Positions 1-8,811 of a stretch of 45,173 nt of DNA are shown here, piece after piece. The notes beneath the pieces were generated by a model. The model had not been told where the DNA came from. It made no database searches and saw only the letters and a list, made by a program, of their open reading frames with translations. A program made the translations under genes and the position numbers. Numbering within the stretch: position 1 is the first letter of the stretch; the number at the start of each line of letters is the position of its first letter. Source of the DNA: an uncultured Rhodospirillales bacterium (GTDB lineage Bacteria; Pseudomonadota; Alphaproteobacteria; Rhodospirillales; Defluviicoccaceae); assembly GCA_937127205.1 (NCBI GenBank), contig CAKZLS010000092.1, positions 1 to 45,173 of the forward strand, given 5' to 3'.

Positions 1-37
1 TCGAAAACGCTTGAAGATGGGTCCCCATCGCCGGCGC

Positions 38-60
38 GGCTCCTCCTGCCGAGGAGGCGA
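38..60. other. Small GC-rich hairpin upstream of glnD
   Basis: The arms CTCCTC and GAGGAG flank a five-base loop. No T-run follows, so it is not a convincing terminator. It may be the tail of a transcript entering from the left edge. No gene is visible in positions 1-126. Confidence 0.3.
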
Positions 61-90
61 GAAACTCGATCACAAAGAGTCATTACTAAC

Positions 91-106
91 GACCGTTGGT
101 ATAAGG
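91..106 (+). repeat. Short repeat, family 2, copy 1
   Basis: GACCGTTGGTATAAGG here is 15/16 identical to 37165-37180 and closely related to the right arm of the perfect palindrome at 5624-5666. Read on the minus strand, the adjoining bases give TTAGTAATGAC, and copy 3 carries TAGTAATGAC just before its GACCG core. Both therefore look like decayed halves of one palindromic element. It ends about 20 bases before the glnD start. Confidence 0.5.
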
Positions 107-126
107 GCGAGAAAGAAGAGCGCTTC

Positions 127-2931
127 ATGACCCGTGTCACTAATCGCCGCGCGATCATCAACCGAAAGTCTCTGGTTCGCGAACTCGAGGAGCAAGCGAA
201 TTGGGTGGGATATTCGCCGGATACCCACAACAACTTTCTGCAGATATTCCGAGCGGCCCTTTACCGCGGGGTCGGTGAAGTTCGCCGCCGTTTTGAGGAA
301 GAGAATATCAACGGCGCGGAAGTGGTGCTGGCGGACGCTTATCTGGTGGATCAACTGGTTCGTGGGATTTACGACTTCGCGATCAAGTATGTTTATCCCT
401 CTCCCGACCCCGCGGCCGCGGATCCCCTGGCCATTGCCGCGACAGGCGGTTACGGACGCGCGGAACTGTCACCGTTTTCCGACATCGACCTCATGTTCTT
501 GCTCCCGCCCAACCCGGAACAACGGACCGAGCAAATCGTCGAGTTCGTTCTCTATATGCTGTGGGACATGGGTCTCAAGGTCGGCCAAGCGACGCGGACC
601 GCGGACGAATGCGTCAAGCTGGCGAAATCGGACCTGACCATCCGTACCAGCCTGCTAGAGGCGCGTTGGCTGTGGGGCGACCGGGACCTCTACCATCAGT
701 TCGAATCTCAATTCATGAACGAGTTGGTTGCTGTTACCGGCAGCCAGTTCGTCGAACAGAAGCTCGCCGAGCGCGACGCGCGTCACGAACGGATGGGTGA
801 TTCCCGGTATGTCCTCGAGCCGCACATTAAAGAAGGCAAGGGCGGGTTGCGAGATCTGCAAACCCTGTTCTGGATCGCCAAATATCTCTATCGGGTCAAG
901 GACATGGACGAATTGTTCGAGCGTGGCATTTTTACCAACTCGGATGTTCGCGATTTCCACAGAGCACAGAATTTCTTGTGGACCGTGCGGTGCCATCTCC
1001 ACTACGCGGCTGACCGGCCCGAAGAACGCCTGACGTTTCCCTTTCAGGATATCATTGCCAAGCGCCTCGGTTACAACGACCGCGCCAGCGGACGCGGCGT
1101 CGAAAGATTTATGAGACACTATTTCCTGATGACCAAGACCGTTGGCGACCTGACCCGCGTCTTATGCGCCGTGCTCGAGGAAGAACATAAAAAGAAGCGC
1201 ATGCGTTTTCGGATGCCGACGTTCTCTTTGTTCCGCCGCACCCGCGACGGTTTCACCCTGGACGGAGGCCGGGTGGCGCTCAACGGCGACAGTATACTGT
1301 CCGACAACCCCGTCAAAATTATTGAATTATTCCACGAGGCCCAGCGGCTGGAACTGGACATTCACCCGCATGCCCTGCGTCAAGTTAACCAAAACTTGCG
1401 TCATGTGGATGGTGCGCTGCGCGAAAACGAGGAAGCAAATCGGTTGTTCACGGAGATGCTCATCTCCGAGAACGATCCGGAGACGACGCTCAAGCGTTTG
1501 AATGAGGCGGGTGTATTTGGACGCTTTCTTCCCGATTTCGGCCGCGTCGTCGCGCAAATGCAATACGACATGTATCACGTCTATACGGTGGACGAGCACA
1601 CCATCCGGGCCATCGGCATTCTTCGTAGTCTCGAAACAGGCGCATTGAAAGAGCAGCATCCGACGGCAACCGAGGTGGTGGCGGACATGCGTTCTCGCCG
1701 GGCGCTCTACATGGCGGTGCTGTTGCACGATATCGCCAAAGGCCGCGGCGGCGATCACTCGGAGATCGGTGCGGAGATCGCTCTCCACGTTTGCCCACGG
1801 TTCGGGCTGGACGACTGGGAAACGGAGACCGTGTCCTGGCTTGTTCGCTATCATCTGCTGATGAGCAGAACGGCGTTCAAGCGGGACGTAGACAACCCCA
1901 AGACGGTGACCGACTTCATCGCCGAAGTGCAGTCGCCGGAACGATTGAGAATGCTTTTGGTGCTGACAGAAGTCGACATTCGCGCGGTGGGACCAGGCAT
2001 CTGGAATGCCTGGAAGGGCAGCCTGCTAGGCGAACTCTACTATCGTGCGCTTGAAGAAATGGAGATGACCGGTGGTCAGCCGGTGGAGCGCCGGACCATC
2101 CGGGTCGAGCGGGCCAAGGCCAAACTGCGGGAGCGCTTGGCCGACTGGGACGAGGTCACCCTGGAGCATACGATTGCGAGCGGCTACCCCGACTACTGGC
2201 TGGCGTTCCAGACGAATGATCATGTCCGACATTTCGAAATGATGCGGGAGGCCTCAAGCAAGGACGAGCCGCTGCATGTGGAAACCTGTCATCATCCGAC
2301 CCTCGATGTGACGGAAGTGGTCCTTTACTCTCCGGACCACCCCGGGCTGTTTGCTCATATTGCCGGCGCCATGGCGCTCACGGGCGCATCCATTGTCGAT
2401 GCCAAGGTGTTTACCCTCGCCAACGGCATGGCACTCGATACGTTCTGGATTCAGGATATTTCGGGCCGCGCATTCGACAGCCCCGAACGTATCGGCAAAT
2501 TGATCCGCCGGATGGAGCAGGCGGTGAAGGGGAGCATGTGGCCGGCGCGGGAATTACAGGCCGTCAGAGCGAAGGCCTTGCCCAGTCGAACAGGCGTGTT
2601 CACGGTGTCTCCCGCGGTCATTATCGACAACAAGGCCAGTGCCGGCCACACCGTGATCGAGGTCAATGCGCGGGACCGGCAAGGGTTGCTGCACGATGTG
2701 ACATCGGCCATCACCGATCTCAACATGCAGATCGTGAGTGCGCACATCTCGACCTACGGCGAGCGGGCGGTCGACGTGTTTTACATCAAGGATGTTTTTG
2801 GTCTGAAGGTGGACGATCCGTCAAAACTCCGGCGTATCGAACGGCGGCTTCGCAAGGCGATCACGCCTCCAGACGATGGGTCGCCGGACGTTAAGAACAG
2901 CGGAAATAAAAGGGCCGCCGCGGCCGAATAA
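127..2931 (+). CDS. glnD: [Protein-PII] uridylyltransferase / uridylyl-removing enzyme GlnD
   Basis: A 934-residue bifunctional cytoplasmic nitrogen sensor. It uridylylates PII proteins when glutamine is low and removes UMP when glutamine is high. The nucleotidyltransferase signature GGYGRAELSPFSDIDL lies at residues 107-122 with its metal-binding Asp pair. An HD hydrolase domain follows, with H534-D535 in LLHDIAKG. Two C-terminal ACT domains, beginning near residues 730 and 843, are the expected glutamine-sensing part. Full length for the family. It begins with ATG at 127. murJ starts 58 bases downstream, and glnD-murJ-trpS is a familiar alphaproteobacterial order. No PII or amtB gene is in the window. 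Confidence 0.97.
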   Translation: MTRVTNRRAIINRKSLVRELEEQANWVGYSPDTHNNFLQIFRAALYRGVGEVRRRFEEENINGAEVVLADAYLVDQLVRGIYDFAIKYVYPSPDPAAADPLAIAATGGYGRAELSPFSDIDLMFLLPPNPEQRTEQIVEFVLYMLWDMGLKVGQATRTADECVKLAKSDLTIRTSLLEARWLWGDRDLYHQFESQFMNELVAVTGSQFVEQKLAERDARHERMGDSRYVLEPHIKEGKGGLRDLQTLFWIAKYLYRVKDMDELFERGIFTNSDVRDFHRAQNFLWTVRCHLHYAADRPEERLTFPFQDIIAKRLGYNDRASGRGVERFMRHYFLMTKTVGDLTRVLCAVLEEEHKKKRMRFRMPTFSLFRRTRDGFTLDGGRVALNGDSILSDNPVKIIELFHEAQRLELDIHPHALRQVNQNLRHVDGALRENEEANRLFTEMLISENDPETTLKRLNEAGVFGRFLPDFGRVVAQMQYDMYHVYTVDEHTIRAIGILRSLETGALKEQHPTATEVVADMRSRRALYMAVLLHDIAKGRGGDHSEIGAEIALHVCPRFGLDDWETETVSWLVRYHLLMSRTAFKRDVDNPKTVTDFIAEVQSPERLRMLLVLTEVDIRAVGPGIWNAWKGSLLGELYYRALEEMEMTGGQPVERRTIRVERAKAKLRERLADWDEVTLEHTIASGYPDYWLAFQTNDHVRHFEMMREASSKDEPLHVETCHHPTLDVTEVVLYSPDHPGLFAHIAGAMALTGASIVDAKVFTLANGMALDTFWIQDISGRAFDSPERIGKLIRRMEQAVKGSMWPARELQAVRAKALPSRTGVFTVSPAVIIDNKASAGHTVIEVNARDRQGLLHDVTSAITDLNMQIVSAHISTYGERAVDVFYIKDVFGLKVDDPSKLRRIERRLRKAITPPDDGSPDVKNSGNKRAAAAE

Positions 2932-2989
2932 CCGTCCCTCAACACAAGGTTTTCTTTCAACGTTCCGTGAAAGTCGTTAGACACAAATC

Positions 2990-4543
2990 ATGGTGCTGCT
3001 GCGCTCCATTGCCACCATCGGCGGCCTCACGTTAGTCAGCCGGATATTCGGCTTTGTCCGGGACATCCTGATCGCCGCGGTTCTCGGCGCCGGGCCGGTG
3101 GCGGACGCGTTTTTTGTCGCCTTCAAGTTCCCTAATTTGTTTCGACGGCTGTTCGCCGAGGGCGCGTTCGCGGCCGCTTTCGTGCCGATTTTTGCGGGGT
3201 TGCTTGAAACGGAAGGTCCGGCGAAGGCGCGTGCGTTCGCCGAGCAATCTCTCAGCGTGCTGATGGTGGTCTTGCTCGGGTTTGTGGCCGTTATGCAAAT
3301 GATCATGCCCGTCGCCATGTACGGCATGGCGCCCGGATTCGCCGACAATCCCGAGAAGTTCGATCTCGCGGTTCAGTTCACACGGATTACTTTCCCTTAT
3401 CTGTTGTTCATTTCGCTGGTGTCTCTGATCGCCGGTGTTCTCAATTCCTTCGGACGTTTCGCCGCGGCCGCCGCAACGCCGATCCTTCTCAACATTTGCC
3501 TGATCATCGCGGCACTGGTGCTGGCGCCGCTCACACCCACCCCGGGACACGCGCTGGCTTGGGGGGTTGCCGTAGCTGGCGTCGTCCAGTTCATCTGGCT
3601 ATTTTACAATTGCGGGCGGCAGGGCATCTGGTTGCGGTTGCCCCGGCCGCGAATCACGCCTCAGGTCAAGCTGCTTTTGGTTCGTGCCGTACCCGTGGCC
3701 ATCGGCGCCGGCATCTATCAGATCAACCTGCTGCTCGACACCGTGATTGCGTCTTTTCTGCCCTCCGGGTCTATTTCCTATTTGTTCTACGCCGACCGTG
3801 TGAACCAGCTTCCGCTCGGAATCGTTGGTGTCGCCGTCGGCACGGCTTTGCTTCCGTTGTTGTCCAGGCAGCTCAAATCCGGCCAGGAGGCCGGTGCGCT
3901 TCACAGCCAGAACCGGGCGCTGGAATTCGCCCTGCTGCTGACCGTGCCGGCCGCCGCGGCGCTGATGGTCATCGCCGAGCCGGTGATTTCAGTGCTGTTC
4001 GAGCGCGGCGCTTTCGGCGCCGCCGAGGCCAAGGCAACGTCGGCCGCGCTTGCCGCTTATGCCACCGGGCTCCCAGCCTATGTGATGATCAAAGCGCTGA
4101 CGCCAGGCTATTTCGCTCGCGGCGATACCAAAACCCCGGTCAAGGTCGCAGCGGCGACCACCGTGATCAATCTTCTGCTTAACCTCGCGCTCATGGGACC
4201 GTTTCTCCACGTGGGTATCGCCATCGCCACCGCCGTGTCGTCATGGATGAATGCCGGCCTGCTCGCCTTCATCCTTTACCGCAGGGGGCATTACTCCATA
4301 GACGAACGCTTGAAGCGCCGGCTGCCGCGCATTTTGCTGGCCAGCGCCGGCATGGCCGCCGCGCTGTTCTTCGCGGACGAGGCATTGGCTCCTTGGTTCG
4401 AGGGCAATACGGTCGTCCGGATCATGGCCCTGGCCGCCCTGATTGGCGCGGGGCTCGCCACCTTCGCGGTCCTTGCGAACTTGTTCGGCGCCGCGCGGCC
4501 GAGGGACCTGCGCAGCCTGATGCGGCGCAAGGACGTGTCTTGA
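2990..4543 (+). CDS. murJ: Lipid II flippase MurJ (MviN family)
   Basis: A 517-residue inner-membrane protein of the MOP superfamily that moves lipid-linked peptidoglycan precursor to the periplasm. Hydrophobic segments fill the whole length, consistent with about 14 helices. The charged residues needed in the E. coli protein sit at the same numbers here: R18, R24, D25, D39 and R52, within SRIFGFVRD and [15 protein letters not shown]. This also supports the ATG at 2990 as the true start. It lies between glnD and trpS, probably in one transcription unit. The assignment is secure from the N-terminal signature alone. Confidence 0.97.
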   Translation: MVLLRSIATIGGLTLVSRIFGFVRDILIAAVLGAGPVADAFFVAFKFPNLFRRLFAEGAFAAAFVPIFAGLLETEGPAKARAFAEQSLSVLMVVLLGFVAVMQMIMPVAMYGMAPGFADNPEKFDLAVQFTRITFPYLLFISLVSLIAGVLNSFGRFAAAAATPILLNICLIIAALVLAPLTPTPGHALAWGVAVAGVVQFIWLFYNCGRQGIWLRLPRPRITPQVKLLLVRAVPVAIGAGIYQINLLLDTVIASFLPSGSISYLFYADRVNQLPLGIVGVAVGTALLPLLSRQLKSGQEAGALHSQNRALEFALLLTVPAAAALMVIAEPVISVLFERGAFGAAEAKATSAALAAYATGLPAYVMIKALTPGYFARGDTKTPVKVAAATTVINLLLNLALMGPFLHVGIAIATAVSSWMNAGLLAFILYRRGHYSIDERLKRRLPRILLASAGMAAALFFADEALAPWFEGNTVVRIMALAALIGAGLATFAVLANLFGAARPRDLRSLMRRKDVS

Positions 4544-4619
4544 CCGAAACCGGTTAGATGGCCATAAACCGCCGCGTTGGTATTATCCGTTGTTTTCATC
4601 CGTTATTCTTGAAAGTCCA

Positions 4620-5624
4620 ATGAAACGCATCCTTTCAGGCATTCAGCCGACCGGTCATCTGCATCTCGGTAATCACCTCGGCGCCATCCGCAACTGGGTG
4701 CGTTTGCAGGACGAGTTCGAGTGCTTGTTTTGCGTCGTCGACATGCACGCCATCACCGTGTGGCAGGAGCCGGCAGAGCTGATCGCCAATACGCGCGAGG
4801 TGGCGATGGCCGTTCTCGCGGCGGGGATCGATCCGGAGAAGAACGTCCTGTTCGTTCAGAGCCACGTGCCCGGTCATGCGCAGTTAGCCTGGATCTTCAA
4901 CTGCGTGGCCCGGCTGGGATGGCTGAACCGAATGACCCAGTTCAAGGAGAAGGCCGGCAAAAGCCGCGAGAACGCGTCCGTCGGCTTGTTTGCCTACCCG
5001 GATTTGATGGCCGCCGACATTCTTTTGTACAAGGCCACCCATGTTCCCGTGGGCGAGGATCAAAAACAGCACCTGGAACTGACGCGAGATATTGCCCAGA
5101 AATTCAACAACGATTTCGGCACCGAGCTGTTTCCCATTGTGGAGCCACTGATTTTCGGCCCGGCCACGCGGGTCATGTCGCTCCGCGACGGAACCAACAA
5201 GATGAGCAAATCGGATCCCTCGGACTATTCGCGCATCAACATGACCGATGATGCCGAACTTATTGCGTTGAAGATCCGTAAGGCGAAAACCGATCCCGAA
5301 CTGATCCCCGACTCGGTCGACGGCATCGAGGGACGGCCGGAGGCGGCCAATCTCATGGGTATTTATGCCGCTCTGGCCGATCAGGAGCTCGAGGCCATTT
5401 GCGCGCAGTTCGGCGGCTGGCAGTTCTCGAAATTCAAGGCGGAGCTCTCCGATCTGGCGGTAGCCCGCCTCGGCCCCATCACCAGTGAAATAAACCGGCT
5501 GAAAGACGATCCGGCATATGTGGACGGTGTGCTGCGTGATGGCGCCGAACGTGCCCGGGCCATCGCCGAGCCGGTGATCGAGGAGGTATATAAGACAGTG
5601 GGATTTTTGACCGGCAATGGGTAA
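4620..5624 (+). CDS. trpS: Tryptophanyl-tRNA synthetase
   Basis: A class I aminoacyl-tRNA synthetase that charges tRNA(Trp). The HIGH-type motif is [10 protein letters not shown] near residues 14-23 and the KMSKS loop is at residues 194-198. I chose ATG 4620, which gives 334 residues, the same length as E. coli TrpS, and begins directly with the conserved [12 protein letters not shown]. An in-frame TTG at 4590 would add ten residues without family support. It lies 76 bases after murJ. The stop codon runs into the left arm of a perfect 14-bp palindrome that may end or stabilise the transcript. Confidence 0.97.
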   Translation: MKRILSGIQPTGHLHLGNHLGAIRNWVRLQDEFECLFCVVDMHAITVWQEPAELIANTREVAMAVLAAGIDPEKNVLFVQSHVPGHAQLAWIFNCVARLGWLNRMTQFKEKAGKSRENASVGLFAYPDLMAADILLYKATHVPVGEDQKQHLELTRDIAQKFNNDFGTELFPIVEPLIFGPATRVMSLRDGTNKMSKSDPSDYSRINMTDDAELIALKIRKAKTDPELIPDSVDGIEGRPEAANLMGIYAALADQELEAICAQFGGWQFSKFKAELSDLAVARLGPITSEINRLKDDPAYVDGVLRDGAERARAIAEPVIEEVYKTVGFLTGNG

Positions 5625-5666
5625 TACCAACGATCACAATGAACCCCTATCAGTGATCGTTGGTAT
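5624..5666. repeat. Perfect 14-bp palindrome at the trpS 3' end (family 2, copy 2)
   Basis: The arms ATACCAACGATCAC (5624-5637) and GTGATCGTTGGTAT (5653-5666) are exact reverse complements around a 15-base loop. The left arm begins on the last base of the trpS stop codon. The right arm matches the repeats at 91-106 and 37165-37180. There is no T-run after the stem, so it may protect the 3' end or terminate weakly. The recurrence suggests a dispersed palindromic repeat. Confidence 0.7.
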
Positions 5667-5690
5667 AAAGTCCGACTTCTATAGTATGTC

Positions 5691-5719
5691 TTGACGGTGG
5701 GTGCCGAGCCGCCCATATT
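5691..5719 (+). promoter_or_regulatory. Candidate sigma70-type promoter for nfuA
   Basis: TTGACG (5691-5696) and CATATT (5714-5719) are separated by 17 bases, matching the consensus at 5/6 and 4/6 positions. The -10 box lies about 37 bases before the nfuA start. Seen by inspection only. Confidence 0.45.
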
Positions 5720-5755
5720 TTCAACGCAGGTCTTTAGGGAAAAAAAGAGAGAGCC

Positions 5756-6319
5756 ATGTTCATTCAAACCGAGACCACCCCCAACCCGGCGACACTGAAG
5801 TTTCTTCCCGGTTGTGACGTTATGCCCGCAGGCACGGCGAATTTTACCGGTCCGGAGGATGCGCGCCGCTCACCGCTGGCCCTCCGTGTTTTCGAGGTGG
5901 ATGGCGTCTCCGGTGTTTTTCTTGGCAGTGACTTTGTAACCGTCACAAAAACGCCCGACCGCGATTGGGATGTCATGAAACCCATGATCCTGAGTTCGAT
6001 CATGGAACATTTCACCTCTGGCGACGAGGCGGTTTCCGAACACGCCGGTGCTGAGGGAGCAGGCGGCGGTGACGAGGCGATGGATGGCGACATCGACGCC
6101 CAAATCAAGGAACTGCTGGAAACCCGCGTGCGGCCGGCCGTTGCTCAGGACGGTGGCGACATCACCTTCGAGAGTTTCGAAGACGGCATTGTTTATCTTC
6201 GGATGCAGGGAGCCTGTTCCGGTTGCCCCAGTTCCACCATGACTCTCAAGCACGGCATTGAAAATATGCTGAAATATTACGTTCCTGAGGTGCTTGAGGT
6301 TCGCTCCGTGGAGTGGTGA
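5756..6319 (+). CDS. nfuA: NifU-family Fe-S cluster carrier (NfuA-like)
   Basis: 187 residues. The N-terminal Nfu scaffold domain starts with the classic MFIQTETTPNPATLKFLPG. A short acidic, Gly-rich linker (about 95-115) leads to a C-terminal NifU domain with C154-x-x-C157 in ACSGCPSS, the pair that binds a bridging [4Fe-4S] cluster between two subunits. The family passes clusters to apoproteins in the cytosol. It appears to be a single-gene unit with its own candidate promoter. The window encodes several likely clients (MiaB, FrdB, the GlpC-like protein), but no direct link can be shown. Confidence 0.92.
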   Translation: MFIQTETTPNPATLKFLPGCDVMPAGTANFTGPEDARRSPLALRVFEVDGVSGVFLGSDFVTVTKTPDRDWDVMKPMILSSIMEHFTSGDEAVSEHAGAEGAGGGDEAMDGDIDAQIKELLETRVRPAVAQDGGDITFESFEDGIVYLRMQGACSGCPSSTMTLKHGIENMLKYYVPEVLEVRSVEW

Positions 6320-6379
6320 GGAACTGCTTCCAGCGATCGGTTCGTCACTTTAGCGGCGGCGCACTTGAGTAGAGCTTTT

Positions 6380-6408
6380 TTGAAAATTTGCCTCTAATCG
6401 CGTACAAT
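6380..6408 (+). promoter_or_regulatory. Candidate sigma70-type promoter for the glucosaminidase-like gene
   Basis: TTGAAA (6380-6385) and TACAAT (6403-6408) lie exactly 17 bases apart, each 5/6 to consensus, in an AT-richer island within the 218-base gap after nfuA. This leaves an untranslated leader of about 120 bases before ATG 6538. I see nothing else in that gap. Confidence 0.55.
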
Positions 6409-6537
6409 AAGACGTCAGGCGGCTTTTGGAAGCGCGGCAACGTTAACCGTGCGTGAGAATTTGGGCGACTGCTCGGCGTGACGTCACAAGAACAAAGCCG
6501 ACTGACAAGGCGACGGTTCTTGGCAAGATAGATTCCG

Positions 6538-7527
6538 ATGAGAATTCTGCACTACGGCGTAATAGGTACGATGGGCGCCCTCGTGGGCATACTCGTCGTG
6601 CTCGTCTCCGTTCGTCCTCCGGCGGAGGAGACGCGGGCGCCGCAGGCGCGGTTGGTCCCCGTTTTTCAAACAGACGCCGGCGGCTTCGGACTGCCCAACA
6701 GAATGATCGGGATCACCACCGGCGCGCGTCCGTTAACAGCGGACTCATTGTCTGAAGACATCCCCGGCATGGGTTACGATCTCGATCTGGTGGGTTCCGG
6801 CAATGTCGCCGTGCCGCGTTTGTTTCTCAGTAACCTGCCTTCGGATCTCGAATCTCTAAACGAGGAAGAATCCCGGAAAGTTGTTTTCTTCCGAGTTGTC
6901 CTGCCCTTAATCCTGTATGCCAACGAAGAAATTGTGGCCGATCGGAAGCGTCTTTGGCGTATCCGCTACGCGGTGCGCCGCGGACTTAGGTTGAGCCCGC
7001 AGGATCGCTTGTGGCTCATCATCAAGGCCGAGGAGTACCGGGCAGAGCCCGGAGATCTCGATGATCTTGCCCGCCGTATCGACGTCGTTCCGCCTTCCCT
7101 GGCGCTGGCGACGGCGGCCTTGAATAGTGATTGGGGAACGTCGGCGCTTTCGCACCAGAGAAATGCGTTGTTCGGCCTGCCCGTGGATGCGGCGCCACAA
7201 GTCGAGGCGGTAACGTCAAGCAATTTGACCTTGGGCAGAGCCCAGGAGGCCTGGAGCTTCGACTCACTTTTGGAATCCGTGCGGGCCTATGTCCAAAATC
7301 TCAATGTCCACCCCGCTTACGATCAATTCCGCGAGACCCGTGCCGACATGCGGCGTGGCGGGGCGCCTTTGGACGGTGTGTTGTTGATCCCTTCTCTCAA
7401 GACCGCCTCGCAACAGCGTGCCGGCTACACCGACACCGTCCAATCCATCATGGAGGCTAACGACTTGAGACGGCTCGATGACGCACGATTGCAGTACGCA
7501 CCTTCTGTTTCCGAGCCGTCTGCTTAA
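6538..7527 (+). CDS. Membrane-anchored Bax/FlgJ-type glucosaminidase homologue lacking the catalytic Glu
   Basis: 329 residues. A single N-terminal hydrophobic segment (about 8-24) suggests an inner-membrane anchor with a periplasmic body. From about residue 110 it follows the E. coli Bax pattern: PSLALATAALNSDWGTS, then NALFG, then a SVRAYVQNLNVHPAYDQFR stretch. That fold belongs to the endo-beta-N-acetylglucosaminidase superfamily that cuts peptidoglycan. In active members the central motif carries a catalytic Glu (AxESGWG). Here N196 occupies that place, so I infer a non-hydrolytic or altered enzyme. The reading frame is intact and codon use looks like its neighbours, so it does not look like a decaying gene. 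Confidence 0.75.
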   Translation: MRILHYGVIGTMGALVGILVVLVSVRPPAEETRAPQARLVPVFQTDAGGFGLPNRMIGITTGARPLTADSLSEDIPGMGYDLDLVGSGNVAVPRLFLSNLPSDLESLNEEESRKVVFFRVVLPLILYANEEIVADRKRLWRIRYAVRRGLRLSPQDRLWLIIKAEEYRAEPGDLDDLARRIDVVPPSLALATAALNSDWGTSALSHQRNALFGLPVDAAPQVEAVTSSNLTLGRAQEAWSFDSLLESVRAYVQNLNVHPAYDQFRETRADMRRGGAPLDGVLLIPSLKTASQQRAGYTDTVQSIMEANDLRRLDDARLQYAPSVSEPSA

Positions 7528-7613
7528 TTTAAACGCCTTCTCCCTCGTCGTGCGGTCCTAAGCGCCCTACATCTTGTGTTTGTTGAGACGGCAACAGGCA
7601 CGCGGAGGCGCCG

Positions 7614-8204
7614 GTGAAAAACGCGATCGACGAGAATTCCCTTGATGTTCTCTTCCGACAGGCACGAACCCACAATGGCTGGCGAGACGAGCCGGTTGAC
7701 GCCGGTTTGCTCACCGATGTCTGGAATTTGGCGAGAATGGGTCCAACCAGCGCAAACTGCAGCCCCGCGCGGATCGTGTTCGTCTTGTCTAACGAGGCCA
7801 AGGAAAAGCTCAAGCCGTGCCTGATGGAGGGGAATGTTGAGCAAACCATGACGGCGCCCGCGACCGCTATTTTCGGGCACGACTTGGAGTTTCATGAACG
7901 ACTGCCGGAACTGTTTCCTCATACGGACGCACGATCGTGGTTCGCGGGAAAAGAGGCGCACATCCGGACGACCGCTTTCCGAAACGGCACCTTGCAGGGA
8001 GCGTATCTCATGCTCGCCGCCCGTGCCTTGGGCCTCGATTGCGGGCCCATGTCGGGGTTTGACAACGACAAGGTCGATCAGGCGTTTTTTGCCGGCACCA
8101 GCATTAAGTCCAATTTTCTATGCAATCTGGGCTACGGCAATCCCGACACGCTGCGTCCCCGCAACAAACGCCTCGAGTTCGACGAGGCCTGCTCGGTGGT
8201 TTAG
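7614..8204 (+). CDS. rutE: RutE-like nitroreductase / malonic semialdehyde reductase family
   Basis: 196 residues, the length of E. coli RutE. It shares RutE's diagnostic stretches [34 protein letters not shown] and GPMSGFD. The family is an FMN-dependent, NAD(P)H-using cytoplasmic reductase. In uracil catabolism it reduces malonic semialdehyde to 3-hydroxypropionate. The start is GTG 7614, preceded by CGGAGG. No other rut gene is nearby, so the real substrate may differ, such as a general aldehyde or nitro compound. It is convergent with the dipeptidase gene, with one base between the stop codons. Confidence 0.8.
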   Translation: MKNAIDENSLDVLFRQARTHNGWRDEPVDAGLLTDVWNLARMGPTSANCSPARIVFVLSNEAKEKLKPCLMEGNVEQTMTAPATAIFGHDLEFHERLPELFPHTDARSWFAGKEAHIRTTAFRNGTLQGAYLMLAARALGLDCGPMSGFDNDKVDQAFFAGTSIKSNFLCNLGYGNPDTLRPRNKRLEFDEACSVV

Positions 8205-8205
8205 C

Positions 8206-8763
8206 TCACATCAGGCCTTCGGTAAGCGCACTGTCAGACAAGAGCGGGTAGTGCCGATCAGCATCGAACAGCTGGTAGTGCCACCACTCGTTTCGGAAAA
8301 AATCGAACCCAGCAGCGGTCATGATGCCGAGCAGGATCATGCGGTTGCGCTGAGCGCCAACGGGGATTGCGGTATCTCCGTGCCATGAAGATGGGGTCAT
8401 GTCGTCGAAGGACGTACCCATGTCCAGGTCGCGGCCGGTTGACGCGTCAACCAGTGTCAAATCCACGGCGGTCCCTGTGCTGTGCCGCGAGCCGGTGCGC
8501 GGATCGGCGATATAGTCCGGGTTTGGGAAGTGGCGCCACAGGACCCACTGCGCTTCGGTGGGCCGGAAGCCATCGAAGATCTTAAGCCGGTACCCGAGAG
8601 GAGCGGCCAGTTCAACGGCGCGGCGCACCTTTTCCGCAGCGTCGGAGTGCAGATAGCACGCCGCGCGTCGGTATACAGTCTGGCCCGTAAAGTTCCCGTC
8701 TGTGGCGTAGGCGATATCTAGCTCGACGCCGTAGGATTCCGAGGTTATTTCGATTAGGGACAT
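8206..8763 (-). CDS. ddpX: VanX/DdpX-type D-alanyl-D-alanine dipeptidase (peptidase M15D)
   Basis: 185 residues from the ATG at 8761-8763, preceded on the minus strand by CAGGAT. The open frame extends much further upstream, but only as a shadow across tsaB. Zinc ligands of the family are visible as H94 and D101 in SRHSTGTAVD and H162 in EWWHYQL, with catalytic E159 and the substrate-binding R67 in DGFRP. Known members hydrolyse the D-Ala-D-Ala dipeptide for wall-precursor recycling or nutrition, or, in vancomycin resistance, to remove the drug target. No VanA/VanH or ddp transporter genes are present, so a scavenging role is more likely. No signal peptide is seen, which fits a cytoplasmic enzyme. 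Confidence 0.88.
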   Translation of the reverse strand: MSLIEITSESYGVELDIAYATDGNFTGQTVYRRAACYLHSDAAEKVRRAVELAAPLGYRLKIFDGFRPTEAQWVLWRHFPNPDYIADPRTGSRHSTGTAVDLTLVDASTGRDLDMGTSFDDMTPSSWHGDTAIPVGAQRNRMILLGIMTAAGFDFFRNEWWHYQLFDADRHYPLLSDSALTEGLM

Positions 8764-8811
8764 GGACCGATCCTGGTATTTGTTTCCTGCAAACCAGTGT
8801 AATGAAGAATT

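Noticed and set aside
2942-2972. CTTTC/GAAAG hairpin between glnD and murJ
   Set aside because: Only five base pairs, AT-rich, with no T-run; too weak to support as a terminator.
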